Under the pieces are notes generated by a model. The model was not told the DNA's origin, ran no database searches, and saw only the letters and a list, made by a program, of their open reading frames with translations. From Sipunculus nudus (lineage: Eukaryota > Annelida > Sipuncula > Golfingiida > Sipunculidae): a DNA stretch of 64,000 bases. The stretch is from positions 31,990,008-32,054,007 of the forward strand of contig CM049313.1 in assembly GCA_026874595.1 (NCBI GenBank), in the 5' to 3' direction. The position numbers and the translations under genes were made by a program. Below, piece by piece: positions 1-11,369 of this stretch. Position 1 is the first letter of the stretch. Each line of letters opens with the position of its first letter.

Positions 1-1332
1 TAAAAAGGTTGTGGATGCAATTTCAGCCAAATAATTAATCTCAGATCTTTCATCTTGCACATATAGTTCACCTACTAAGAGTGGAAGACCCCTATCAATT
101 TTGAGGTCACAAGGTCAAAGGTGAAGGTCACAGGAGCCATCTGTCCAAAAATTAGTTTCTGGATGATAATTCCTTCTTTTATTGATGTATGGATTTCAAA
201 CTTGACTTGTATATGTCCCATTGGAAAAGCAAGACCTGAATTGATTTTGGGGTCATGAGGTCAAAGGTCAGGGTCACAGGACACATCTTTAAAAAGATGT
301 GGATGCATTTTCAGCCACACATTTCATCTCAGATCTTTCATCTTGCACATATAGCTCACCTGCCAAGAGAGGAAGAACCCTATCAATTTTGAGGTCACAA
401 GGTCAAAGGTGAAGGTCACAGGAGCCATCTGTCCAAAAATTAGTTTCTGGATGATAATTCCTTCTTTTATTGATGTATGGATTTCAAACTTGACTTGTAT
501 TTGACCCATTGGAAAAGCAAGACCCGAATTGATTTTGGGGTCATGAGGTCAAAGGTCAAGGTCACAGGACACATCTTTATAAAGATTGTGGATGCATTTT
601 CAGCCAAACAATTCATCTCAGATCTTTCATCTTGCACATATAGTTCACCTGCCAAGAGTGAAAACCCCCTATCAATTTTGAGGTCACAAGGTCAAAGGTG
701 AAGGTCACAGGAGCCATCTGTCCAAAAATTAGTTTCTGGATGATAATTCCTGCTTTTATTGATGTATGGTTTTCAAACTTGACTTGTCCCATTGGAAAAG
801 CAAGACCAAAATTAATTTTGGGGTCATGAGGTCAAAGGTCAAGATCACAGGACACATCTTTAAAAAGATGTGGATGCATTTTCAGCCAAACATTTCATCT
901 CAGATCTTCCATCTTGCACATATAGTTCTCCTGCCAAGAGAGGAAGAAAACTATCAATTTAAGGTCACAAGGTCAAAGGTGAAGGTCACAGGAGCCACCT
1001 GTAAAAAAAAAATAGTTTCTGGATGATCATTCCTGCTTTATTGATGTATAGATTTCAAACTTGACTTGCATATGTCCCATTGGAAAAGCAAGACCCAAAT
1101 TGATTTTGGGGTCATGAGGTCAAAGATCAAGGTCACAGGACACATCTTTAAAAAGGTCAAGGTCACAGGACCAACATCTTCAACAAGATTGTGGATTGTT
1201 AGATGGAAGAAACAATAAATATGCCAAGTGTCAGTATATGCTGCTAAAAATGGGGGTCTGTTCTTAAAGGGGGGGGGGGGGCCTACTATGTCTGGGGATA
1301 CTCTGGCACCTGCGGTGCCAAGAAATGTCTAG
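1..1332 (+). mobile_element. Non-autonomous Helitron-like element, 3' part, with about four 288-bp core repeats
   Basis: The marker GGAGCCAT/C recurs at 133, 421, 710 and 991, so the unit is 281-289 bp. Each unit carries runs of the hexamer AGGTCA, a stretch about wild-type length 'CCCATTGGAAAAGCAAGACC' and a stretch 'CATCTTGCACATATAG'. The array ends in a 13-nt G run (about 1269-1281) and a hairpin: TGGCACC (1304-1310), loop TGC, GGTGCCA (1314-1320). Eight bases later comes CTAG (1329-1332), followed by T. A hairpin a few bases before CTRR with a T outside is the known 3' end of canonical Helitrons. The 5' end lies before the window. Frames of 60-90 codons here are by-products of the repeat. 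Confidence 0.7.
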
Positions 1333-3080
1333 TAATGTAATAATGTTATATGTGTTAATAACAAGGTAGTATAATCGCATGATAAAAGCCTCAAATGTTT
1401 TCTTCCCAACGTTTCTCTGTGCACACGATTTGAAAACCTTGATATAAATAATGCCTCCTGTATAGGGAGAAAGTTTTAAATATGCAATTTAAAGAGAAAT
1501 ATTTTGAGGCATTTTTCACATTAGAAATATAAGGTTTTCTGCTCCACAAATATAATTCCATCAAATGTCTTTGGATAATGTGGTTAAACCTTATAGTGGG
1601 GCTTAGCTTTAATATCTATATTTTTACAAGTTGAAACTTAGGAAATAAATTGCACGGTCCATACATTTAATTGTATGTTACATGTTGATTTATATGTTTC
1701 CAAGTTAACCAGTCACAAAATAACAGCAAATAAAATTAAAATAATTGATGTGGAAGACTGTTTAACTTTGCAAATTTAATGACTTCTGCAGACTAGGCAG
1801 AGCACATGTAAGAGTACCGGTAACAGTCGACACCAACCCACACTGGGCGCCCTGCACCACGCAGAAAGCAATTAAGGAAAGACTCCCTTCCTAAGTTTAC
1901 AAACATTTAGATGTTGTCTTAACGGAGCAAATCACACATACGTGATTAAACAATTTAATTGCAGGGGAAGAAAAATGAAATCTGAAAAAAAATCACGAAT
2001 AAATGAAAAAGAATCAAATAACATGAGAGGTGTTGGCACTCAAAGGGCGAGGAAGGGGGGGGGGGGCAGTTTTCACCACTGGAAACAGCTGATGGTTTCC
2101 ATTATTATGACATTTGCATCCCCTGGTTGATGCACACTCGACAGTGATTCCCTCCAGGCGTAATGGGAACGTCGTGCCTAATGGCCGTGCTTAACTAAAA
2201 AAAAGTGTGCCTTTCGGGGGATCCTTGGTGGTATGACCCAGCAATAGGGATGATTATGCACCAAGGACCGGCAGGTGTAGTAGTCATTGGGGCTTGGTGA
2301 ATGCCAGGACAAAATGAGAGGAAGCGTGTGATACTGCCCGTCACTAAGTCTGAAACTGGAATAGAAATCTGCAGATGTACATATATGTAGTTAAGTTTGC
2401 ATTAAAAATGGAAGCGGCTGCCTCCACAAAAAATATATATATATATAAAAAAAGATTCCATCTGTGCTGTTGGCTTTTATGCCCGGATCTACATGGTCTG
2501 TTTTATCCAACAAGTGTACTGTAGAGATATTTGTATTCCCATAATGTACAAACTTTCCTTTAGCAATAATGCGTACTCATATGCCATTTTACATATGCAC
2601 ATGTGCTTTTTTCTGCTGATTAAATATGGCTGATTATTTTATGTGTGCATTATTTGTCTCCTTTTAGCTTTTAGAAGTACCTTATCTATAACTTGTAACA
2701 ACAAGACCTGTTTCAGCTCATATTCAGATAAACTATATAGAAATATAAAATATCCAAAAAAGGTTTCTACTGATCCCCCTGTTCTACAGGGCACTTGGAA
2801 TAGTTTAATATGACATGAATATTTCTGTATCAAGACCACAAACAAGGCTGTTGGAATCTTGGAATCTTCCATATAACCACACAAATAGATTCTTAATGTT
2901 TGTTTTGTTGTAATGTGGTAGGCACCTAGACAATGTAGTACTGCTATTAGAGAATCAGCAATATATAAAGGAGATCATGAACATCAATTTCATCAGACCT
3001 GTCTGTTTCCTTTTGATCACCATATCACATAACATATGACAGTGTAGTGCCCAAGATATTTTTATGCTTTAAAATATTAG
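1333..3080. other. Anonymous AT-rich stretch, no gene recognised
   Basis: No splice-flanked coding exon, known repeat end or RNA gene was recognised. A G run lies near 2056-2066 and an (AT) run near 2432-2446. The segment 2130-2330 is richer in GC than its surroundings but gave no recognisable protein or tRNA promoter boxes. It may be upstream intron or intergenic sequence of the gene that starts to be visible at 9286. Confidence 0.4.
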
Positions 3081-4184
3081 TACAGTGGAACCCCACAATT
3101 ACGACTGAGCAAAGTGGTTGTAATTTGGGGGTGGTCGTATTTGTGAAACTTTTACCTTGGTCACATATAACACGCCAATGTTTAATATGTATCAGTGTGT
3201 ATATATTGCATATCTTTATTGTGAATTATAAGAAAGTATTTTACCTAGTGGAGGACCCTAAGTTTGAATGTTTTTGTGTGTAGCTAAAAAGAAAACAAAA
3301 TTGTTTTATGTATTTATTCATGATAAAAATTATATATACGTTCACAAATGTAGTGACTGATGATTAACACATAATTACACTAGAGGAAATAGGAAGACAA
3401 CCTACTGAATACATATTGAACATAATACGTGGCTGTTATGTATTTAGCCTTCTGCTTGAGTATATAATGCTTGCACTTGAGTTTTACCGAAGCTAAATTG
3501 TTGAGCCAGTTGGCGCTGACTGCGTTCGGTGATGCCGCCTTGATTAAGCTTTATTTATACATTTTACTGACTGCTCAATACTCAGTGTGAGTAAGGTATG
3601 AGCACATTTAGGATTAATTAGGTCGTTTATTTGACAAATGCGGATCAAACAATATGTGACATGTAGAAATATTAAGCTCTCACCCCCCGCACTTAGGGTA
3701 GCTGTAATTCAGATTATCACTGAGGGGCAATTAGCATCACTAGCCCAATACCCAAGGGCAGTTAGGCAGGCAGAATGGCTCATTAAGTGATCATGCTGAT
3801 GGTTACCCTCTTTGATCTATAACTTACGTCTAAATGGGTCTCAGCGAGGACACAGAGTCAGGAACATATGCAAGACCAGATTAACACTCTGGTTGGGAAA
3901 CCTTTTCACCCTCTTTTATCTTTCGTTAAGGCACCTGTGTCAAGGCTCAGCCATTGACTCGTGACAAATGTTGTTTCAGTACCTCTAGGCGGTGGTCGCA
4001 TTAGTGGGGTTGCATTACCGCTGGGGCCTGGAAATCTGGTCGTAATTCTGAATTCAGGGTCTGTCGTAATTTTGAGTTAATTATAAACATAAATAAACTA
4101 ATAAAAACTTGGGACCAAGCAAAGTGGTCGTAATTGTGGGATGGTCTAAATTGTGGGATGGTCGCGAGGTGGGGTTCCACTGTA
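3081..4184. mobile_element. Tc1/mariner-like non-autonomous DNA transposon (1.1 kb) with terminal inverted repeats
   Basis: The left end TACAGTGGAACCCCAC (3081-3096) is exactly complementary to the right end GTGGGGTTCCACTGTA (4169-4184), and both ends carry TA. A CAGTGGAACC-type end with a TA target is typical of the IS630/Tc1/mariner superfamily. Just inside both ends, copies of GGTCGTAATT/GGTTGTAATTT occur (around 3115, 4030, 4068, 4127), a subterminal repeat of the kind transposases bind. No transposase frame is present, so the element would depend on an enzyme supplied in trans. The family assignment rests on the ends only. Confidence 0.72.
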
Positions 4185-4235
4185 CATACATTTGACTTTG
4201 ACCTTGCGTACCCTATGTAACTTCCGACAACTCCT

Positions 4236-4720
4236 GGTTAGTTGCAATTAACAGAACACAAAAAAGTATAAATCGATCCAATTATCTTATATCATTAAGT
4301 TTTATCTTTATATCTGTGTTAAGATCGCCATGGCCACCTTTTTGGATTCCCTGGGGTTACAGAGCTTATAAAAACTCCTTTTTAGTTGCAATGGACAGAA
4401 CACATTCAAAGACGTAGAAAATCGATCCAGTATCACTAAGTTTTAAGAGACAATTTTAGTATAATAGTATTATCTCTATGTTAAGACTGCAGTGGTGGCC
4501 ATCTTGGATTCCTTGGGGTCACAGGCTGCAGAAATATAAATATAACTTGCATTCATTCATCAACTTAATTGCAAATAAAATGAAGGCAAGCACTATCTTA
4601 TTCAGTTCCTAAGAAAACGTGGTTCTGTTACACATGCAAGTACACTGTATCCCTAACACTCAATAATTCCCAAGGGTAAAGGTGGCCATCTTTGATTTTC
4701 GGTGTTAGAGGGATATGAAA
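4236..4720 (+). repeat. Degenerate tandem repeat, about 145-bp unit, two to three copies
   Basis: The order 'TAGTTGCAAT ... ACAGAACACA ... AATCGATCCA ... CACTAAGTTTTA ... GTTAAGA ... TGGCCACCTTTTTGGATTCC' occurs from about 4240. It occurs again from about 4384, ending in 'TGGCCATCTTGGATTCC' near 4495. A partial third copy ('GGTGGCCATCTTTGATTTTC') lies near 4680. No coding potential was seen. Confidence 0.5.
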
Positions 4721-4907
4721 ATTTGTTACCTAACATTTTCCATTAGTTCATATCCTGCTTATGCTAAATCAGTCATTTTCACAATTTGGGCATCAAATTC
4801 CAACGGAAATACATCCCGTCTACACTATTACATTTGTTTAGTGTATCTTTAACATATTTTATCCAGATCAGTGCTTACTGCTTTATTGCTATATGATTTC
4901 ACCTTTG

Positions 4908-6664
4908 TTTTTTAGCACAGCTGACTGTAAGTCATCTGAGCTATAGCGATCACTCTTTATCCGTCTGTCCGTCCGTCTGTCCGTTAACCTGGCACAAATC
5001 GTAACCACTGGACCTAGAATCTTGTAACTTTACATTCTGAGAGGTCCATAAAAAATCTCCTTGGAAACCAGAAATTAGGTCTCTGTTACCCATATCCTTC
5101 GAGCTATGGGGCCCCAAAGTACCCCCCAGAATATTAAAAAATTTCATACAAAAACTTCAATATCTCATTAACTACATCACTGATGGTCATGATTTTTTGC
5201 ATACATATTGATCATGAGATGTTTCATCAGTGTCTGCAGACTGGTGGCACCACCTGTATTTTTCGATTTTTTTACGAATTGTTTTCTCTATTTTTGAGAC
5301 CTTTAAAAATGTGAACATCTGTCAACAGGGCACAGATTGTAAAGACTGGACCTAGAATCTTCATTCCTCACACAGTGAGAGACCCATGAAAAGTCTCCAT
5401 GGAAACCTGAAATAAGGTCTCTGTTACCCATATCCTTTGAGCTGTGGGGCTCCCAATTACCCCCCAGAATAATGGAAAATTTGATAAAAACAAACTGCAA
5501 TATCTCAATAACTACAACACTGATGGTCATGATTTTTGGCATACATATTAATCAAGAGGTGTTCCATCAGTTCCTGCAGACTGGTGGTGCCACCTGTATT
5601 TTTTCAAATTTTTACAATTTTTTTTCTCTATTTTTGAGACCATTAAGGATGTAGTTATTTGTCAACAGGGTTCAAATCGTAATGACTGGACCTAGAATCT
5701 TCATTCTTTATACACAGGGAGATCCATGAAAAGTCTACATGGAAACCTGTAATTAGGTCTCTGTTACCCATATCCTTCAAGGTATAGGACTCCGAAGTAT
5801 CCCTCAGAATAATGGAAAATTTGTTACAAAAGCTGAAGTATCTGAACAACTAATGCAGAGATCACTATGATTCTTTGCATGGATATTGATTATGGAGTGT
5901 TTCATAAGTTTCTGCAGACTGGTGGCACCACCTGTATTTGTTCGTTTTTTTTTCAAAGAATTTTTTTCTCTATTTTGAGACCTTTAAGGATGATGTCATC
6001 TGTTAACGTGGCACAAATTGTAACTACAGGACCTAGAATCTTCATTCTTGTCATGCAAGGAGGCCCATGAAAAGTGTCCGTGGAAACCTGAAATTAGGTC
6101 TCTGTTACCCATATCCTTCCAGCTATGGCACTCCAAAGTATTCCTCAGAATAATGGAAAAATTGATACAAAAGCTGAAGTATCTGAACAACTAATGCAGA
6201 GATCACCATAATTGTTTGTATGAATATTGATCATGGAGTGTTTCATCAGTTTCTGCAGACTGGTGGCACCACCTGTTTTTTTTCAGGTTTTTTTACGAAT
6301 TTTTTTCTCTATTTTTGAGACCTTTAAAGATATGAAGTATCCCTCAGAATAATGGAAAATTTGATACAAAAGCTGAAGTATCTGAACAACTAATGCAGAG
6401 ATCACCATGATTCTTTGCATGGATATTGACCATTAAGTGTTTTTATTAGTTTCTGCTGACTGGTGGAACCACCTGTATTTTTTTAAAGTTTATGCATTTT
6501 TTCTCTATTTTTGAGATATATAAATAAAGTCACAATCTTCGCCTGTTGGTTAATCTGTTTGATGCTTCAGTTGAATGGGTATATACTACCATTCAGATGA
6601 TAAAATTTCCTTTGGCAAATCTCTACCCAGTCAGCTGAGCGTCATGACCCATGGGTCACTTGTT
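4908..6664 (+). mobile_element. HINE/pearl-type element A with about 340-bp tandem cores
   Basis: The 5' end is a variant of TTTTTAGCTCAGCTGAC, whose arms pair around a short loop with AGTCATCTGAGCT. A GTCC-rich stretch follows at 4960-4985. Units of about 340 bp then repeat, each containing GGCACAAATCGTAA (at about 4990, 5328, 5668, 6010) and a GGTGG-NN-CCACCTG palindrome (5243, 5582, 5920, 6260, 6460). The last unit is rearranged. The 3' end is TCAGCTGAGCGTCATGACCC with the palindrome TGACCCATGGGTCA, then CTTGTT at 6664. TCAGCTGAGC is the reverse complement of GCTCAGCTGA in the 5' end, a subterminal inverted repeat as known for Helentrons. Short frames on both strands are repeat by-products. 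Confidence 0.7.
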
Positions 6665-8024
6665 CCTGTCACAGTTATCTTCATCTTAAGTTAATTCTGA
6701 AGTATGCATCCAGATTTTACAAAAGGATTTCTGCTTTCTAGAGGATTGTCATAGGCCTGGGAGATTTCGTAGTTATTGAATCCCAAAACAAAGTCAGGAT
6801 ACTAGTGTTTAGGCACGGTTGCACTGCCAAGATTTCTTTCATGTGAGATTACTCAAGAAAAATTTCATTGTTCTTTTCAAATTTTTCACATACATAGATA
6901 TTGGTGAGAGGACATAGCCTATTTAAAATGGGGTCATGACCTTTTCAAGGAGAGTGACCTTGACCTTGAATAGGTCCAGTGTTGCTTAAAAACATGAGAT
7001 ATCTCAGGAAATACTCAATGGATTGGTCTGAAAATTAGGTTGCATGAAGATCTTGGATAGTCTTGTGTGGGAGACTATAATCCTGTAACGCTTTTCTTTT
7101 TTTCTGCTGTTTAATACCCCCATCACTGCCACTTGACAATAACATCAGCAATATAATTAAAAAACTAAATGATAGATTTCTTACATTTTGTGTTGATAAA
7201 TAGATATGGGCCTTAGGGTAATGCCTTTTAAAATTCAGGTGATGACCTGTATTATCAGAGCGACCTCAGTTGACCTTGAATAAGGACATGTTTGGTGATG
7301 ATTCCATAAAACATCAGATTTCTCAAGAATGGTTTAATGGATTGTGCTAAAACACATGGATATGGTAATATTGTGGAAAGGGTATTCTCAGATTTGAAAA
7401 CTGATCACCTTGACTTGACCTTCAAGGCCATATCAGGCAAAATCACGTAACTTCTGAAGTACTGCCTATTTTTTTCTCAAATTTGGTACACCAGTTTTTT
7501 CAACCAAGTTCTCGGAGGAGTATATATAAGGACTTGTGACCTTAAACTTGATCTTTTAAGTCAGATCTGCAGAAATATAGGATTTTGTCACCCCATTACT
7601 TTTGAACTGCTGCATTGTTCGAACCATAATTTTTGGTGTCCTAAACACTGGTGACCTTGAACTTGATCTTCAGTTTCAAATCTGCAGAAATATAGGACTT
7701 CTTGTGATCCCTATAACTTATGAACTACTGCATATTTTACCCTGAAATTTGATACAGCATTTGTTTTTCGACCTAGCTTTTGACCAGATTGAAGACTGAT
7801 CACCTTGACCTTGATGTTCAAGGTCAAATCTGCAGAAATGTAGGATATTTTTGAGATCACCATAACTTGTGAAGTAAAGCATATTTTCCCCTGAAATTTG
7901 ACACAGCATTTATTTGAACCATGATCTTTGACAAGTTTGAAGACTGGTGACTTTCAACTTGATCTTCTTGAACTGCCAAATGTCTGGGGATACTATGGTA
8001 TACTCTGATGCTAGACATTTCTAG
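6665..8024 (+). mobile_element. Decayed Helitron-like sequence with TGACCTTGA modules and a CTAG 3' end
   Basis: Diverged modules repeat here: 'GGTGACCTTGAACTTGATCTTC', 'TCAAATCTGCAGAAATATAGGA', then 'CCATAACTTTTGAACTACTGCATATTTT' and 'CTCAAATTTGGTACA'. They lie near 7240, 7400, 7540, 7650, 7790 and 7940. The region closes with 'TGTCTGGGGATACTATGG ... GCTAGACATTT' and CTAG at 8021-8024 followed by T, like the end at 1329-1332 and the one at 51481-51484, although the terminal hairpin here is eroded. The start of the element is not defined; the boundary given is the end of element A. Confidence 0.5.
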
Positions 8025-9285
8025 TTATATATTATATCAGTTCATTAGATTAGTATTTCAGCTGCTTGTGGACATGTTTCTTTGCCTTCAGTGATTTCCA
8101 CTTTCTAGAGGATTTTCAAAGGCTTGAAAGATTTTGTAGTTATAATATATTATATCAGTTCATTAGATTAGTACTGAACTCTGCTTCTCTGTTTTGATAA
8201 TTGTAATCAATTTGGTTTTGAAAAGCAGCAGTAATGTCCTGCTGTAACTTTAGCAATCATCTATATTTGTGTGGGAACAGAAATTTGATATAACATTCTT
8301 CAGGAAAACGTATATAGCCTTGTCATTAGTCAGTTTTGAACATAGTTTGGCCAATCAGATACTCAAAAATGTCACTAACAGTTGTTGATTTTTCTTTAAT
8401 TATGTAAGGTCCTCAGTTGATGGCTAGTTGTAGGATCACAGGTTGTGCTTGGGCAAGCTGAATGTCATGACCCGTGATTTGTTAAATTTATTAATTAAAG
8501 CATTGCTGACACCTATATTTTTAATTAGTTTAATTCTTATTTAGTAGAGACTAATTTTTATCTTATTTAAGTTGAATTTCTTTATACTTTTACTTCGGTT
8601 TGAGTCATCCAAATTGTGATTTTAGTCTCTTTACACCAATAAAATATAACTATATGAGATGAATGGATACAGTACAGGTATGCCTTTTACAATAAGGTTT
8701 AGTCATATTCATGTATCAGGGACACCATGATTGAAACATGAACCATAGCTCCTGACTATCATGATCATGCAGATAACATCCCTGAAGCCACTTTACAAGC
8801 ATCACACAGTAACATTACTTTACAAACTGTTATTATATCTTATACATTTGTAGATTTTTGTACATTTTTATAGTTTTTATATTTTTTTTTTGCCAGATCT
8901 TGTTCATTTTTTTACAGCACTTCTGCATCACCAATATGTAAGGATGGACAAAACATGGCATCTTGTGGTAATGAGGATCAGCTTTAATGTGATCCTGTCA
9001 GCTTAAATTAGTGTATCTTGGCTTATATCAGGCACTTCAGTATGACTTAATGCCTGAAACTGTTTGCACCATGCAGATGATATTACCATGCCTTGTTGAG
9101 GTCTTGCTGAATGGAGTTTTGTCTTTAAAACTCAAACAATCTCATTTGAAATCAAGCACTTCAGTATGACTTAATGCCTGAGACCATTTGCATTGTCCAG
9201 CTCATGTCACCATGCCTTGTTGAAGTCTTCCTGTAGGGGTTAGATATGTAGACTTTACACAGTCTCCTGTGTTTACTTGTTACAG
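8025..9285 (+). other. Sequence upstream of the first visible exon, with repeat remnants
   Basis: Contents: a small duplication of 'ATATTATATCAGTTCATTAG' (near 8030 and 8148); a HINE 3' end remnant AGCTGAATGTCATGACCC...TTTGTT (8456-8483); and a 124-bp tandem duplication marked by GCACTTCAGTATGACTTAATGCCTGA at 9032 and 9156, which ends close to the acceptor of the first exon. The preceding exon of the gene was not found here. Confidence 0.5.
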
Positions 9286-9403
9286 GTTGCATTCACTGCG
9301 ATGTTCTTTATCTGGATTAGATATGCTTAATGAGTTGGACTCACTAGGTGCAATGAAAGAAACATTAAAAAGTCACCTGATGGATTACAAGAAGAATATA
9401 CCT
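9286..9403 (+). CDS. Internal exon 1 of the unrecognised helical protein
   Basis: The acceptor is TTTACTTGTTACAG and the donor is GTAAGTAC, a near-perfect consensus. The first base completes a codon begun in an earlier exon. Then come 39 codons without a stop, beginning LHSLRCSLSGLDML and ending HLMDYKKNIP, so the following intron is phase 0. The other two frames contain stops (one reads TAA after 14 codons). The regular Leu/Met spacing suggests a helix ending in a basic turn. I do not recognise the family. Support comes from frame continuity with the next five exons rather than from similarity. A 124-bp tandem duplication ends just upstream. Confidence 0.8.
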
Positions 9404-11090
9404 GTAAGTACCTGTAAATAGCTATGTGTTTAAGATGCTTACACCCTGAATAGTTTACATCAAGCTGCTGAAAACAGCATCTTATGATGAAAGCAACATC
9501 CCATATGTCGGTATGTTAATACCCTTTTAAATAAAGTATGCAAGTCAATTTGATTTTGTGAATTTAGTACCACTGGAATATTTCTTCAAGAATCACTGTC
9601 ATTGCATTATATTGTATAACATCTACTGTTGAGTTATTTTACAACACACTCTACAGCATAGTGCTACAATATTCTGTACTTTTTACACTGTGTACACTAC
9701 AGAATACTTTACAGCTTACGCTGTGTACACTACAATTTTCTGTTCAGTTTACACTTTGTACATTACAGAACACTGTACAGTTTACACTATGTACATTACA
9801 GAACACTGTTCAGGTTACACTGTGAACACTACAAACCCTGCACACTACACTGTGTACACTACAGAATACTTTACAGCTTACGCTGTGTACACTACAATTT
9901 TCTGTTCAGTTTACACTTTGTACATTACAGAACACTGTACAGTTTACACTATGTACATTACAGAACACTGTTCAGGTTACACTGTGAACACTACAAACCC
10001 TGCACACTACACTGTGTACACTACAGAACACTATACATCTTACACTGTGTACACTACAGAACACTGTACAGCTTACACTGTACAGTACAATTCCCTGTAC
10101 AGTTTACACTAGGTACATTACAAAACACTGTAGAGTTTACACTGTGTACACTACAGAACACTGTACAGCTTAGTACTACAATACACTTTACAGTTTACAC
10201 AATGTTCACTACAGAACACTGTACAGTTTACACTGTACACCACAGAACACTGTACAATTAACAATGTGTAAACTACAGAACACTGTACAGCTTAGTACTA
10301 CAATACACTGTACAGTTTACACTGTTCACTACAGAATACAGTACACCTTGCACTGTAAACTGCACTAAACCTCATATTGTGTCCAATACAGAACCCTGTA
10401 CACCTTACACTGTGTTCACAACAATACACTGTACAGCTTACACTATGTTCACTACAGAACACTACACCTTACACTGTACACTACAATACACTACCCCTTA
10501 CAATGTGTACACTGTGACACAATTTCAGGTTACAAAAGTGTACACTACACAATGAACTGTGAAACTACAATACACTACACCTTGCACTGTGTACGTGACA
10601 ATACACTGTATAGCTTACACTTTTTACATTGTTAAGCTTACACTGTGTACACTATAATACACTACATCTATACGGTGTACATGACAATACAGTGTATACT
10701 TAAAACTACAGTACATTACACCTTGCACAGGGTACACAACAATACACCTCACACTGTGTACACTGTGACACAATTTACAGGTTACACCTGTATACACTAC
10801 AACCAACTGTAAAGGCTACACTGTACACTAAAATAAACTGTACAGCTTACAGTTATCTGTTATTTAAATGAATAGTTTTTAAAGTTTGAACAGTTAGACA
10901 CATTTATCTTCTCACAATGACTGTCAATGCACAGATGCATGTAAAGACACCAGTTGCTGAAGTTAACAGAGCATTGTTTACCGCCTTGGATGCTGACTCT
11001 CTTGTGCATGTTTGTTTTACACCATCCATTACCATGTCAGCATAAATACAAACAGTTATAACCACAATTGGTCATGAATATTTATTTCAG
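9404..11090 (+). other. Intron 1 (1,687 bp)
   Basis: GT...AG intron, phase 0. Most of it is the GTAC-rich minisatellite at 9640-10860. The rest is anonymous AT-rich sequence, and the acceptor tract is AATATTTATTTCAG. Confidence 0.75.
9640..10860 (+). repeat. GTAC-palindrome minisatellite in intron 1
   Basis: Variants of 'GTACACTACAGAACACTGTACAGTTTACACTGT' repeat about every 30-33 bp. Two 8-bp palindromes alternate through the array: GTGTACAC and CTGTACAG, both centred on GTAC. A larger segment (about 9690-9855) is repeated almost exactly at about 9855-10020, showing a recent duplication of roughly 165 bp. The open frame of 140 codons at 9690-10112 (peptide rich in Tyr-Thr, e.g. VYTTEHC) follows from this repetition and is not regarded as a gene. 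Confidence 0.85.
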
Positions 11091-11212
11091 GGCAAGACAT
11101 TGAGACAGGTTTGTGACTGCCTGTATAGTTTACTTCTTCTGGGTGTTGACATTAAGAAAATCAGCCAAAACGAGTGGCTTGGGGAGGCTGGCAAGGATGT
11201 CCATGTGGAAGG
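11091..11212 (+). CDS. Internal exon 2 of the unrecognised helical protein
   Basis: The acceptor is ATATTTATTTCAG and the donor is GTAAGAGA. The exon starts in phase 0, directly continuing exon 1, and reads 40 codons plus GG: GKTLRQVCDCLYSLLLLGVD... then IKKISQNEWLGEAGKDVHVE. The leftover GG is completed by the first base of exon 3 to give Gly. The run LYSLLLLGVDIKKI is a strongly amphipathic helix followed by a polar turn with Trp. The segment is too short and not hydrophobic enough to be a membrane span. No family recognised. Confidence 0.85.
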
Positions 11213-11369
11213 GTAAGAGACTGCTGTGTGTATAATATCAAGATTATCATCAGATCAAATATCCAGGCATGGTTGCATGATCATTATGAACACAATCTGG
11301 AGAAAATGTTCTCCCTTAAATGCAGATTTTTTCCTAATGTATAAAGATTTTCATTATGACTACGCTCAC

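Noticed and set aside
2130-2330. tRNA-derived SINE
   Set aside because: Higher GC attracted attention, but no A-box and B-box pair, no tRNA fold and no A-rich or repeated tail could be identified.
9802-9830. Steroid-receptor palindrome (AGAACACTGTTC)
   Set aside because: The spacing between GAAC and GTTC is three, not the five of AGAACAnnnTGTTCT; it is a repeat variant.
9690-10112. Protein of 140 residues rich in Tyr and Thr
   Set aside because: It lies in intron 1 and is wholly explained by the GTAC minisatellite, including a 165-bp duplication.
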